Shown here: piece after piece, positions 46,160-54,711 of the stretch
Layout: the number at the start of each line of letters is the position of its first letter
How positions within the stretch are numbered: the first letter of the stretch is position 1
Assembly: GCF_039543825.1 (NCBI RefSeq)
Contig: NZ_BAABKM010000002.1
Coordinates: forward strand, 1,210,133 to 1,274,132
Reading direction: 5' to 3'
Length of the DNA: 64,000 bases
DNA from: Nocardioides conyzicola
GTDB taxonomy: Bacteria > Actinomycetota > Actinomycetes > Propionibacteriales > Nocardioidaceae
The notes under the pieces: generated by a model
The model's input: the letters and a program-made list of their open reading frames with translations, nothing else
The model's database searches: none
What the model was told of the DNA's origin: nothing
Made by a program: the position numbers and the translations under genes

Positions 46160-47074
46160 ATGCCGAGCCGACGCCACCAGCTGCTCGCCTGGGCGGTCCC
46201 ACGCATCCGGAAGGCCAGCGAGCTCGAGTCACCGGAGATCGAGCGGGCCCGCCTCGCGGAGTGGCAGGCGGCGGCTCCGCGCACGCTCCCGACCCAGCTG
46301 GTCCGCGGCTTCGAGAAGCGGTTCGGCGTCGTCACCGAGATGCTCACCGGCCCCGCCGGCGACTTCGCGTCGTACGTCGTCACGCCGCGCGGCACCGACC
46401 CGCGCCGTACCGTCCTCTACCTGCACGGCGGCGGCTACGTCTCGGGCATCGACCCCAACCACGTCCGCTACGCGACCCGGCTGGCGGTCGCGCTCGGCGC
46501 CCGGGTCGTGCTGCCCGACTACCCGCTGGCCCCTGACCACAGCTGGCGCGACTCGCACGCGGTCGTCGCCGACCTCGCGACGCGCTGGGCACAAGACTCC
46601 GCCGACCTCGTCATCGCCGGGGACTCCGCAGGCGGCGGCTACGCCCTGGCGCTGGCGCTGACCCTCCGCGACCGAGGCGGCCCGCAGGCGTCGCGCCTGG
46701 TCCTGCACTCGCCGTGGGTCGACCTGACGACGAGCACACCCGAGACCGCCGACTTCTCCGCGCGCGACCCCTGGCTCAAGCTGAGCAAGCTCGAGGCGTA
46801 CGCCGGGTGGTGGGCCGGGTCGCCCGACGACCTCGGCCGACCCGAGGTGAGCCCGGCGCTCGGCGACCTGCGCGGCCTCCCGCCGACGCTGATGTTCTGC
46901 GGCACCCGCGACACCCTGGCGCCCGGCTGCCGGATGCTCGAGCGCCGCGCGGCAGAGGCCGACTGGGACCTCACCTACATCGAGGTCGCCGACCTGATCC
47001 ACGTCTACCCGTTGCTGCCGTTCGTCCCCGAGGCGCAGGACGCGTGGGCCCGCACGACGGAGTTCCTCCGATGA
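46160..47074 (+). CDS. Alpha/beta hydrolase (hormone-sensitive-lipase type esterase)
   Basis: 304 aa from ATG 46160. The oxyanion motif YLHGGGYVSG (about residues 91-100) and nucleophile GDSAGGG (about 154-160) define the HSL family; DTLAPG and VADLIHVYPLL supply Asp and His. It hydrolyses carboxyl esters of short-chain lipids or xenobiotics; no specific substrate can be given. Divergent from the ECF41 operon with 96 nt between starts. The next gene starts within its stop codon. Confidence 0.88.
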   Translation: MPSRRHQLLAWAVPRIRKASELESPEIERARLAEWQAAAPRTLPTQLVRGFEKRFGVVTEMLTGPAGDFASYVVTPRGTDPRRTVLYLHGGGYVSGIDPNHVRYATRLAVALGARVVLPDYPLAPDHSWRDSHAVVADLATRWAQDSADLVIAGDSAGGGYALALALTLRDRGGPQASRLVLHSPWVDLTTSTPETADFSARDPWLKLSKLEAYAGWWAGSPDDLGRPEVSPALGDLRGLPPTLMFCGTRDTLAPGCRMLERRAAEADWDLTYIEVADLIHVYPLLPFVPEAQDAWARTTEFLR

Positions 47075-47511
47075 TCGCCAGCGCCCTCGGCTTCGACGAG
47101 ATCGACACCCGCACGCTCTACGAGATCTGCCGGCTCCGGCAGCAGGTGTTCGTGGTCGAGCAGGAGTGCCCCTACCCCGACCTCGACGGCCGCGACCTCG
47201 AGCAGGAGACCCGCCACATCCTCATGCACGACCAGGGTCGGCTGGTCGGCTACGCACGGGTGCTCGACGACCAGGTGGACGGAGAGCCCGTGTGGCGGAT
47301 CGGCCGCGTCGTCGTCGCGCCGGACAAGCGCGGCGGCAAGGTCGGCGAGGGCGTGATGATCCGGGCCCGGATGACCTGCCCCGACCGCGACATCGTCCTT
47401 GACGCACAGTCGCAGCTCGTGCGCTGGTACGCCGGCATGAGCTTCGCCGTCGACGGACCGGAGTTCATCGAGGACGGGATCCCGCACACCCCGATGCGGT
47501 TCAGCCGCTGA
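47071..47511 (+). CDS. GNAT family N-acetyltransferase (ElaA-like)
   Basis: 146 aa; ATG 47071 overlaps the hydrolase stop as ATGA, so the two are translated together. ElaA-family marks: LYEICRLRQQVFVVEQECPYPDLDGRDL at the N-terminus in two parts, WRIGRVVVAPDKRGGKVGEGVM as the acetyl-CoA-binding motif A, and LDAQSQLVRWYAGMSF. The substrate of this family is unknown. Confidence 0.9.
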   Translation: MIASALGFDEIDTRTLYEICRLRQQVFVVEQECPYPDLDGRDLEQETRHILMHDQGRLVGYARVLDDQVDGEPVWRIGRVVVAPDKRGGKVGEGVMIRARMTCPDRDIVLDAQSQLVRWYAGMSFAVDGPEFIEDGIPHTPMRFSR

Positions 47512-47515
47512 CGCC

Positions 47516-49165
47516 TCAGAGGCGGGCGAGGGAGGCCCGGAGCGGGTCGAGGCCCATCGAGCCGAGGTCCAGCGCGGCGCGGTGGAAGGCGCGGAGGTCG
47601 AAGTCGGCACCGTGCCGCGCCTGCGCGTCCGCCCGGGCCTCGAGCCAGATCCGCTCACCGACCTTGTACGACGGCGCCTGACCCGGCCAGCCGAGGTAGC
47701 GCAGCACCTCGAAGCGCAGCATCGCGTCGTCCATGCGTGAGTGGATCCGCATGAACTCGAAGACCAGGTCGGGCGTCCACCGCTCCCCCGGCCGCCAGCC
47801 GAACGGGTTGTCCTCCGGGACCCGGAGCTCGAGGTGCAGCCCGATGTCGACGATCACCCGGGCGGCCCGGAAGCCCTGCATGTCGAGCATCCCGATCCGG
47901 TTGCCGGGGTCCTCCAGGTAGCCGAGCTCGTCCATCAGCCGCTCGCTGTAGAGCGCCCAGCCCTCGCCGTGCCCGCTCACCCAGCAGAGCAGGCGCTGCC
48001 AGCGGTTGAGCGCCTCCGCGCGGTAGACCGTCTGGCCGACCTGGAGGTGATGGCCGGGCACGCCCTCGTGGTAGACCGTCGTGACCTCGCGCCAGGTGGT
48101 CAGCTGGGCGCTGTCGTCCGGCAGCGACCACCACATCCGGCCCGGCCGCGAGAAGTCCTCGCTCGGACCGGTGTAGTAGACGCCGCCGTCGTTGGTCGGG
48201 GCGAGGCAGCACTCGATCCGGCGGATCGGCTCGGGGATGTCGAAGTGCACGTCGGCCAGGTCGGCGATGGTCCGGTCGGCGAGCTGCTGCATCCAGTCGC
48301 GGAACTCCTCGCGGCTCCCGAGCCGGCGCGCCGGGTCGGCGTCGAGCGCGGCCACGGCGTCCTGGATGCTGCCGGCCGGGACGATCCGGTCGCTGGTCGC
48401 GACCATGTCGTCGGTGAGCCGCTTGAGCTCCTCCCAGCCCCACCGGTAGGTCTCCTCGAGGTCCACGCTCGCGCCGAGGAACTCCCGCGAGGCGAGCGCG
48501 TAGCGCTCCGGCCCGACCGCCTCCTTCTCGAGCCCGCGCGGGGCCAGGTCCGTCTCGAGCCAGCGCCCGAGGTCGGCGTACGCCGCGCTCGCGGCCCGCG
48601 CCTCGGCCGCCTCCGGGAGCAGACCCGTGAAGAAGTCGCCGCTCGCCCCCTCCTGGCCGGTCCAGCGCCGGATCTGGCCGGCCACCTCGGCGTACTGCCG
48701 CCGGGCGACGACCCGGCCCCGCGACGCCTCCTCGGCGAGCGTCGCGCGGTAGCCCTCCAGTGCGGCCGGGACGCCGGCCAGGCGGGCACGGACGTCCTCG
48801 CGGCCCTCGTCGGTCTCGACCGACATCAGGTCGAACGACTCCCGGATCGCGTGCGCCCAGCTGCTGATGACCGACAGCTCCGACCGGTCGTGGCCGGCGT
48901 CGGCGTTCTCGACCGTGAGCCCGACCCGCTCGAGGAACGCGTCACGCGCCACCGCCTGGCGCTCGTCGGCCGGAGCGGCCGCGGTCATCGAGGCGACCGC
49001 GCGGCGGGCCAGGTCGGCCCGGGCCTCGAAGCCGGCCGGCGACAGGTCGGGCAGCTCGTGGTCGTGGCCGGCGATGCCGGCGGCCGTGGCCGTGATCGGG
49101 TCGAGCGCCGCCACGTCCTCGACGTACTGGTCGGCGATGGCGTCCACGGTGCTCGGCGAGTTCAC
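47516..49165 (-). CDS. DUF885 family protein (putative metallopeptidase)
   Basis: 549 aa from a GTG. The family zinc-like motif is TTVYHEGVPGHHLQVGQ, with a second block CWVSGHGEGWALYSERLMDELGYL in parts. DUF885 proteins are predicted metal-dependent peptidases, some lipid-anchored; this one shows no signal peptide. It converges on the GNAT gene with a 4-nt gap. Substrate unknown. Confidence 0.88.
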   Translation of the reverse strand: MNSPSTVDAIADQYVEDVAALDPITATAAGIAGHDHELPDLSPAGFEARADLARRAVASMTAAAPADERQAVARDAFLERVGLTVENADAGHDRSELSVISSWAHAIRESFDLMSVETDEGREDVRARLAGVPAALEGYRATLAEEASRGRVVARRQYAEVAGQIRRWTGQEGASGDFFTGLLPEAAEARAASAAYADLGRWLETDLAPRGLEKEAVGPERYALASREFLGASVDLEETYRWGWEELKRLTDDMVATSDRIVPAGSIQDAVAALDADPARRLGSREEFRDWMQQLADRTIADLADVHFDIPEPIRRIECCLAPTNDGGVYYTGPSEDFSRPGRMWWSLPDDSAQLTTWREVTTVYHEGVPGHHLQVGQTVYRAEALNRWQRLLCWVSGHGEGWALYSERLMDELGYLEDPGNRIGMLDMQGFRAARVIVDIGLHLELRVPEDNPFGWRPGERWTPDLVFEFMRIHSRMDDAMLRFEVLRYLGWPGQAPSYKVGERIWLEARADAQARHGADFDLRAFHRAALDLGSMGLDPLRASLARL

Positions 49166-49204
49166 CCGGCTCAGCCTAGAGAGCGCGCGCCGGCGATGCC
49201 GAAC

Positions 49205-49765
49205 TCATTCCACCGTCGGAAGGGACGGGTGCTCGGTGGGGTAGATGCCGACCGCGAACCCGTAGGTGGTCTCGCCGGACCTCGGCAGCCGTTCGAACTC
49301 GTCGACGAGGTGGGCGATCCGCTCCCAGAACTCACCCGCCTGGTCCTCCGAGATGCGGGCGTGCCGGATGAAGCCCCAGAGCCTGCCCTGCTCGAACGCC
49401 GCCGCCGACTCCTGGGCCGCGACCGCGAAGTCGTTGAAGTCGGTCGGCATCTCCTCGCCGGCCGAGGGCTCGGCGGCGACGTAGAACATGCGCGCAGTGC
49501 GTCCGTAGAACCGCTCCTCGATCGCCCGCACCTTCCGCGTGCGCACCACACGGAGCAGATCGGCCCTGGCGAGCACGTCCACGTGGTGCGCCACGGTGCT
49601 CTTGGGCCGCCCCACCGCGGTCGCGAGCTCGGTGACGGTCGCCGCCCGCTCGTGCAGGAGCTGCAGGATCGTGGTGCGCAGCGGGTGGCCGACGGCCCTG
49701 ACCTGGGCGGGGCGCGTCAGCGCCATCCGATCGGCCAGCTCGTAGTCCGGGGGGTTGTCGACCAT
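49205..49765 (-). CDS. ArsR-family winged-helix transcriptional regulator
   Basis: 186 aa from ATG 49765. The DNA-binding domain is RAVGHPLRTTILQLLHERAATVTELATAVGRPKSTVAHHVDVLARADLLRVVRTRKV in segments, with the recognition helix KSTVAHHVDVL. The C-terminal part (about 100 residues) is not a metal site; no Cys cluster is visible. It is divergent from the hydrolase at 49834 with 68 nt between starts, the usual layout for a regulator of its neighbour. Confidence 0.85.
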   Translation of the reverse strand: MVDNPPDYELADRMALTRPAQVRAVGHPLRTTILQLLHERAATVTELATAVGRPKSTVAHHVDVLARADLLRVVRTRKVRAIEERFYGRTARMFYVAAEPSAGEEMPTDFNDFAVAAQESAAAFEQGRLWGFIRHARISEDQAGEFWERIAHLVDEFERLPRSGETTYGFAVGIYPTEHPSLPTVE

Positions 49766-49833
49766 GGCACAACAGACTAGCGTCGCCGAACGTTCCACAA
49801 ACTTGGATCAATGGACACGGAAAGGTGACTGAC

Positions 49834-50403
49834 ATGGCCGAGGTGCTGCTCTACCACCACATCCAGGGCCTGACCGACGGGGTCCGGGCCTTCGCCGACG
49901 ACCTGCGCCGGGCGGGCCACACCGTGCACGCGCCCGACCTGTTCGACGGGCACACGTTCGACAGCATCGAGGAGGGCTTCGGCTACGCCCGCGAGGCCGG
50001 GCTCGACGCGATCCGGGAGCAGGGCGCCGCCGCGGCGGACGGGCTCGGCCCGGGGCTGGTGTACGCCGGGTTCTCCTTCGGCGTGACCATCGCCCAGCGG
50101 CTCGCCCAGACCCGGCCCGGCGCGCGCGGTGCGCTGCTCGTCTACTCCTGCCTCCCGATCTCGGAGTTCGGCGCCGCCTGGCCCGAGGGGGTGCCGGTCC
50201 AGATCCACGGCAAGGCCGACGACGAGTTCTTCGACGAGGACCTGCCGGCGGCCCGCGAGCTGGCCGGGTCGACGGTGGACGCCGAGCTGTTCCTCTACCC
50301 CGGGGACCAGCACCTCTTCGCCGACTCGTCGCTCGACGCGTACGACCCGGAGGCGGCCGCCCTCCTCATGGAGCGGGTGCACACCTTCCTGGCCTCCGTG
50401 TGA
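49834..50403 (+). CDS. Dienelactone hydrolase family protein
   Basis: 189 aa. ATG 49834 is chosen with AAGG 8 nt upstream; GTG 49825 would add 3 residues. The fold order fits DLH: the nucleophile elbow reads GFSFG (Ser where classic dienelactone hydrolases have Cys), with GKADDEFF and PGDQHLFADS providing Asp and His. It may be an esterase of small lactones or esters. The divergent ArsR-type regulator may control it. Confidence 0.85.
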   Translation: MAEVLLYHHIQGLTDGVRAFADDLRRAGHTVHAPDLFDGHTFDSIEEGFGYAREAGLDAIREQGAAAADGLGPGLVYAGFSFGVTIAQRLAQTRPGARGALLVYSCLPISEFGAAWPEGVPVQIHGKADDEFFDEDLPAARELAGSTVDAELFLYPGDQHLFADSSLDAYDPEAAALLMERVHTFLASV

Positions 50404-50415
50404 CCGAGCGCGGCC

Positions 50416-51471
50416 CTACCTCGCGGCGAAGAGCACGCCGTCCGGGGTGTCCTCGCGGGTGGCGCGGCCCTGCGCGACGAGCAGTTCGAGGTGGGCCTTG
50501 GTCTCCATGGCGGCCATGCCCTGGCTGAACTCGTCGAGCTCGTCGTACGCCCGCTCGTGGCGGGTCCAGCCGAGGTGGTGCGCGACGGTGAAGCCGGTGG
50601 ACGGCCCGTCGGCGAGGGCGGCCAGGCTGAGGTCCAGGCGCCGCTCGTGGAAGGCCAGCAGCTCGTCGACGCGCTGGTGCGAGGACGGCGCGACCGGGCC
50701 GTGGGCGGGCAGGACCGTGAGGTCGGGCAGGGAGCGGACCTTGGTCAGCGAGGCCATGAAGTCGCCGAGCGGGTCCGGCGTCGGCGGGACCGTGAAGCCG
50801 ATCGACGGCGTGATCGTGGGCAGCACGTGGTCGCCGGCGAAGAGCAGCCCCGAGGCCTTCTCGGCGTAGACGTAGTGGCCCGGCGTGTGCCCCGGGGTGT
50901 GGACGGCATCGATGGTCCGGTCGCCGACCGAGATCTCGTGGTCGCCCTCGAGCCAGGTGTCCGGGAAGAGCCACATCGACATGTCGGGGCCCTCGCCGTC
51001 GCCCGCCGCCCAGAGCTCGGCGAGCTCGTGCGCCCCGGCCGTGCGGAGCACGTCGATGAACGGGTTGCGGTTGAGGTCGGGGTCGTTGAGCAGCTCGAGG
51101 GCCGGCTTCTCGCCGAGGCCGAGCGCGACGTCCGCGCCGTACTCGTGGCCGAGGACGGTGGCCAGGGTGAAGTGGTCGCGGTGCACGTGCGTGACCAGGA
51201 AGCGCTTGATGTCGCCGAAGCCGTAGCCGACGTCGCGCAGGCACCGTTCGAGGAGGTCGCGGGCGACCTCGATCGACCAGCCGCCGTCGATCAGCGTGAG
51301 CCCGTCGTCGGTCTCGATGACGTAGACGTTGATGGCCTTGAGGCCGTCCATCGGCAGCGGGAGCGGGATCCGGTGGATGCCCTCGGTCACCTTCCAGGCG
51401 CCCTCCTTGCTCCAGTGCTCGCCGGAGTCGGGCGACACGGCGTACGCCGTGGGCGTGTTCGAGGTCGTCAC
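50416..51471 (-). CDS. MBL-fold metallo-hydrolase
   Basis: 351 aa from a GTG. The metal-binding motif THVHRDHF (HxHxDH) and TPGHTPGHYVYAEKASGLLFAGDHVLP are intact, with a C-terminal winged-helix-like region (RVDELLAFHERRLDLSLAAL). Proteins of this type are often thioesterase-like or lactonase-like. It starts 10 nt after the SDR stop and belongs to the operon under the operator at 53381, which suggests a role in lipid or steroid breakdown. Confidence 0.88.
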   Translation of the reverse strand: MTTSNTPTAYAVSPDSGEHWSKEGAWKVTEGIHRIPLPLPMDGLKAINVYVIETDDGLTLIDGGWSIEVARDLLERCLRDVGYGFGDIKRFLVTHVHRDHFTLATVLGHEYGADVALGLGEKPALELLNDPDLNRNPFIDVLRTAGAHELAELWAAGDGEGPDMSMWLFPDTWLEGDHEISVGDRTIDAVHTPGHTPGHYVYAEKASGLLFAGDHVLPTITPSIGFTVPPTPDPLGDFMASLTKVRSLPDLTVLPAHGPVAPSSHQRVDELLAFHERRLDLSLAALADGPSTGFTVAHHLGWTRHERAYDELDEFSQGMAAMETKAHLELLVAQGRATREDTPDGVLFAAR

Positions 51472-51481
51472 GTGGCGGACC

Positions 51482-52288
51482 CTACGGGGCCACGTCGGGG
51501 AACCCGAGGTCGAGGGTCGGCTGCTGGATCCCGCCGTCGATCTCGATCAGCTTGCCCGTGACGTACTGCCCGGCCTTCGACGACAGGTAGAGCACGCCGG
51601 CCGCGATGTCCTCCGGCTCGCCGACCCGTCCGAGCGGCGTCTTGCCCTCGAGCTGGCCCATCAGCTCGGGCTGGCCCGCGACGAACTCGAGTGCGCTGGT
51701 GAGGATCGAGCCGACGTAGATGCCGTTGACCCGGATCCGCGGCGAGAGGTCCTGGGCGGCCATCTTGGTCCAGTGCGCGAGCGCGGCCTTGGCGGTGCCG
51801 TAGGCGACGAACCCGCGGTCCGCCGTACGCCCCATCATCGAGCTGATCGTGACGACGCTCTTCTGCTTCCCGTCGTCGTCCTTGAGCATGAGGGGTACGG
51901 CGGCGCGGGTCAGCGCGTGCGCGGTCGCGACGTTGAAGCTGAACGCCTCGTTGAGGAAGCGCGGGCTGGTCTTGAGGAACTCCTTGGGGAACGTGCCGCC
52001 GACGTTGTTGACGACCGTGTCGAGGCGGCCGAACTCGTCGTACGCCGTCTGCGCGAGGCCGGCGACCGCGTCGAGGTCGCTGAGGTCGGCGGGGACGACG
52101 AGGCAGCGCCGGCCGATGGCCCGGACCTGCTCGGCAACCACCTCGAGCTGCTCCGGCGTACGGGCGGAGATGAGCACGTCGGCGCCGGCCTCGGCGAGCG
52201 CGACGGCGGTGGCGGCGCCGAGGCCGCGGCCCGCGCCGGTGACGATGGCGACCTGGCCGGTGATCTCGAACCTGTCGAGGATGCTCAT
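51482..52288 (-). CDS. Short-chain dehydrogenase/reductase
   Basis: 268 aa; ATG 52288 overlaps the upstream stop as ATGA. Classical SDR with TGAGRGLGAA, NNVGG, the catalytic Ser of ISSMMG and YGTAK, and a C-terminal GKLIEIDGGIQQP. Such enzymes act on hydroxyacyl-CoA, steroids or sugars. Operon context (DapB-like oxidoreductase upstream, MBL protein downstream, KstR-like operator) favours lipid or steroid catabolism. Confidence 0.92.
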   Translation of the reverse strand: MSILDRFEITGQVAIVTGAGRGLGAATAVALAEAGADVLISARTPEQLEVVAEQVRAIGRRCLVVPADLSDLDAVAGLAQTAYDEFGRLDTVVNNVGGTFPKEFLKTSPRFLNEAFSFNVATAHALTRAAVPLMLKDDDGKQKSVVTISSMMGRTADRGFVAYGTAKAALAHWTKMAAQDLSPRIRVNGIYVGSILTSALEFVAGQPELMGQLEGKTPLGRVGEPEDIAAGVLYLSSKAGQYVTGKLIEIDGGIQQPTLDLGFPDVAP

Positions 52289-53370
52289 GCCTTGCTCACC
52301 AGGCCTCGGCCGGTGATGAGCGGCAGGTCGAGGGCGGTCACCAGGCCGCCGGGCGACGCGACGACGGCGGGGACGGCGTTGACGATCCGCTGGGCGGTCG
52401 TGATCATCCCCGAGACGTTGTGGTCGCCGTGCTCGCCGTGGTGGGTGAAGTCGAGCTGCATGAACGGCTCGCCGGTGACGATCACCCGGTAGCCACCGCC
52501 ACCCTCGGCCGGTTGCGGCCACTCGGGCATCTGGTCGGGGTGGGTGCGGGTGACGTGCTCGAGGACGACCCGGTCGACGCCGTCGACCTGTCCCCGCAGC
52601 TCGAACCGGACCGCGCCGCGGGTGCCGGCCTTGACGTCGCCGGAGACCGAGTCGGTGTCGAACGGCGCCGGCTGCTGGTCGACGTGCTCGGTCAGCGGCT
52701 CGTCGAGGACGATGTCGAGGCCGGCGGCGATCTGGCGCACGACGCTGCCCCACGCCATGGTCAGGATGCCGGGCTCCCAGAGGAACGGCCGGTAGTCCAT
52801 CGGGCGCCCGAAGCCGAACATGTCGCCCATGACGACGGGCTGGTAGTACGTCGAGTAGTCGGCGATCTCCATGACCCGCACCTCGTCGATGCGCTGGCTC
52901 AGGCTGGTGAGCGCGAGCGGGAGCACGTCGTTGGCGAAGCCGGGGTCGATGCCGTTGACGTGCAGGCTCGCGCCCGTACGCCGTCCCGACTCGGCGAGCT
53001 GCTCGAGCATCTCCGGCGGCAGGATCTTCTCGGGCCACTGGAGCAGGACCGGACCGCTCGACGTGACGTTGATGCCGGCCTCGATGAACCCGAACAGGTC
53101 GCCGATGCACTCGAAGACCCGGTCGTCGGCCATCGCCGTGTGCACGATGCAGTCGGGCTTCAGCGCGATCAGCGCGTCCCGGTCGGTGGTGGCGAGGACC
53201 CCGAGCTCGCGGCCGAGCTCGGCCAGCTCTCCGGCGTCCTTGCCGTCCTTGGCGGGGTTGGACACCCAGACCCCGACCAGCTCCAGCGCCGGGTGCGCGT
53301 CGATCCCGGCGATCGCGTGGCGGCCGATGGTGCCCGTGGACCAGACGACGACCTTCAGTGGCTCTCCCAT
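52285..53370 (-). CDS. DapB-like NAD(P)-dependent oxidoreductase
   Basis: 361 aa from ATG 53370. Rossmann motif VVVWSTGTIGRHAIAGI at the N-terminus, then GVWVSNPAKDGKDAGEL and NVTSSGPVLLQWPE, as in the actinobacterial dihydrodipicolinate-reductase-like family that is not part of lysine synthesis. The paralogue at 62311 shares this plan. These proteins sit in lipid and steroid catabolic regions, but no reaction has been fixed. First gene of the operon behind the KstR-like operator. Confidence 0.85.
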   Translation of the reverse strand: MGEPLKVVVWSTGTIGRHAIAGIDAHPALELVGVWVSNPAKDGKDAGELAELGRELGVLATTDRDALIALKPDCIVHTAMADDRVFECIGDLFGFIEAGINVTSSGPVLLQWPEKILPPEMLEQLAESGRRTGASLHVNGIDPGFANDVLPLALTSLSQRIDEVRVMEIADYSTYYQPVVMGDMFGFGRPMDYRPFLWEPGILTMAWGSVVRQIAAGLDIVLDEPLTEHVDQQPAPFDTDSVSGDVKAGTRGAVRFELRGQVDGVDRVVLEHVTRTHPDQMPEWPQPAEGGGGYRVIVTGEPFMQLDFTHHGEHGDHNVSGMITTAQRIVNAVPAVVASPGGLVTALDLPLITGRGLVSKA

Positions 53371-53380
53371 GCGCGCCAAC

Positions 53381-53396
53381 CTAGAACACGTTCTAG
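53381..53396. promoter_or_regulatory. KstR-like operator upstream of the DapB-like/SDR/MBL operon
   Basis: CTAGAAC-AC-GTTCTAG is a perfect inverted repeat of 7-nt arms. It agrees with the TNNAACNNGTTNNA core bound by KstR, the TetR-type repressor of cholesterol and lipid catabolism in mycobacteria and rhodococci. It lies 11 nt before the start codon at 53370. The regulator gene is not in this window. Confidence 0.7.
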
Positions 53397-53411
53397 TTGC
53401 TTGGGAAGGGT

Positions 53412-53505
53412 GCGGGTTTCACCGGTCAGCCGCCAGAACCCGCACGACACGCCGTTGCTGCCCGGCGTGTCGTGCGGGATTCGGCGGTCAGCCGGGGAAA
53501 CCCGC
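53412..53505. repeat. Nested extragenic palindrome that runs into the 3' end of the OYE gene
   Basis: The core has perfect 16-nt arms, CCCGCACGACACGCCG (53439-53454) and CGGCGTGTCGTGCGGG (53463-53478), with an 8-nt loop. An outer pair GCGGGTTTC (53412-53420) and GAAACCCGC (53497-53505) brackets it; CGGTCAGCCG stands directly in both halves (53423-53432, 53485-53494). The right arm includes the stop and last codons of the gene at 53488. It may terminate that gene; the layout looks like a dispersed REP-type element. Confidence 0.7.
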
Positions 53506-54681
53506 AGGCGTGATCACCGGACACCGCGTGCCCGAGTAGATGGTCGGCATGCACCTGTTGCAGTGGATGCAGACGCCCTCGGTGGCGCGGCCGGCGGCGA
53601 GCTTGTTGACCAGGTCGGGCTCGCGGAGGAGTGCCCGGCCCATGGCGACGAAGTCGAAGCCGTCCTCCATCGCCTGCTCCATGGTGTCGGTCCGGTTGAT
53701 GCCGCCGAGCAGCATCAGCGGCAGCGACAGGGCGGCCCGGAAGCGCAGCGCCTTCTCCCGGAAGTACGCCTCCTCGAAGGGGTAGGTCTTGAGGAAGCCC
53801 TTGCCGACCGGCGTCTTCATCCCGAGGCGGACGACGAGGGGCATCGTCGCGGCGAACTCGGTCAGCGGCGCCTCGCCGCGGAAGAGGTACATCGGGTTCA
53901 TCAGCGACGAGCCACCGCTGAGCTGCAGCGCGTCGAGGGTGCCGTCGGACTCGAGCAGCTGGGCGTACTCGAGCCCGGCGTCGGTTGTCACGCCCCCCTT
54001 GAAGCCGTCCGAGAGGGAGATCTTGGCGGTCACCGCCACCTCGTCACCGACCTCGTCGCGTACGGCGCGCGCCACCTGGCGTCCGAGCTTGGCGCGGTTC
54101 TCCAGCGAGCCGCCATACCCGTCCTTGCGGCGGTTGAGGCCCGGCGCCAGGAACGACGAGATCAGGTAGCTGTGCGCCATGTGCAGCTCGAGGACGTCGA
54201 AGCCGGCGTCGACGAGCGTGCGCGCGGTCGCGACGTACGCCTTGGTGACGCGGGTCAGGTCGGCCTCGGTGGCCGAGCGGATCATCTGCATCGAGAGCGG
54301 GCTCGGCATCCGCGAGGCACTGATCGCCTTGACGCCGTTGGAACGACCGTTGGCCACCGGGCCGGCGTGTCCGACCTGCCCCGCGATCGCCGCGCCGGTG
54401 TCGTGGATCGCCGCGGCCAGCCGGGCCAGGCCGTCGCGGGTGTCCGGGCCGACCACGATCTGCTCGTGGTGGGTCCGCCCCTCCGGCGCGACGGCGAGGT
54501 AGGCGACGGTGGTCAGCCCGACGCCGCCGCGCGCCACGGCCAGGTGGTAGTCGATCAGGGCGTCGGTCACGTGGCCGTGCGGCGCCCGGCCCTCGAACGT
54601 CGCGGCCTTCACCGTCCGGTTGCGGAGCTTGACCGGGCCGAGCTGGGTCGGGGCGAACACGTCGGGAGCCACGACGGGCAA
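53488..54681 (-). CDS. NADH:flavin oxidoreductase / Old Yellow Enzyme family, Fe-S containing
   Basis: 397 aa from TTG 54681; GTG 54672 (3 residues shorter) is equally plausible, as neither has a ribosome site. TIM-barrel flavoenzyme with VFAPTQLGPVKLRNR, GQVGHAGPVANGR, LELHMAHSYLISSFLAP with the active-site residues, RRKDGYGGSLENRAK and AMGRALLREPDL. The end CIHCNRCMPTIYSGTRC gives four Cys for a 4Fe-4S cluster, as in 2,4-dienoyl-CoA reductase, but the second NAD-binding half is absent. A diverged KstR-like operator overlaps the promoter, so it likely serves lipid or steroid breakdown. Confidence 0.9.
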   Translation of the reverse strand: MPVVAPDVFAPTQLGPVKLRNRTVKAATFEGRAPHGHVTDALIDYHLAVARGGVGLTTVAYLAVAPEGRTHHEQIVVGPDTRDGLARLAAAIHDTGAAIAGQVGHAGPVANGRSNGVKAISASRMPSPLSMQMIRSATEADLTRVTKAYVATARTLVDAGFDVLELHMAHSYLISSFLAPGLNRRKDGYGGSLENRAKLGRQVARAVRDEVGDEVAVTAKISLSDGFKGGVTTDAGLEYAQLLESDGTLDALQLSGGSSLMNPMYLFRGEAPLTEFAATMPLVVRLGMKTPVGKGFLKTYPFEEAYFREKALRFRAALSLPLMLLGGINRTDTMEQAMEDGFDFVAMGRALLREPDLVNKLAAGRATEGVCIHCNRCMPTIYSGTRCPVITPAGFPG

Positions 54682-54682
54682 T

Positions 54683-54698
54683 CTAGAACACGTTCCAG
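54683..54698. promoter_or_regulatory. Second KstR-like operator, upstream of the OYE gene
   Basis: CTAGAAC-AC-GTTCCAG differs from the perfect copy at 53381 in one base (C for T). It lies 1-10 nt before the possible starts of the flavin oxidoreductase, in the gap after the gene at 54712. Confidence 0.6.
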
Positions 54699-54711
54699 TC
54701 GAGGACCAGAC

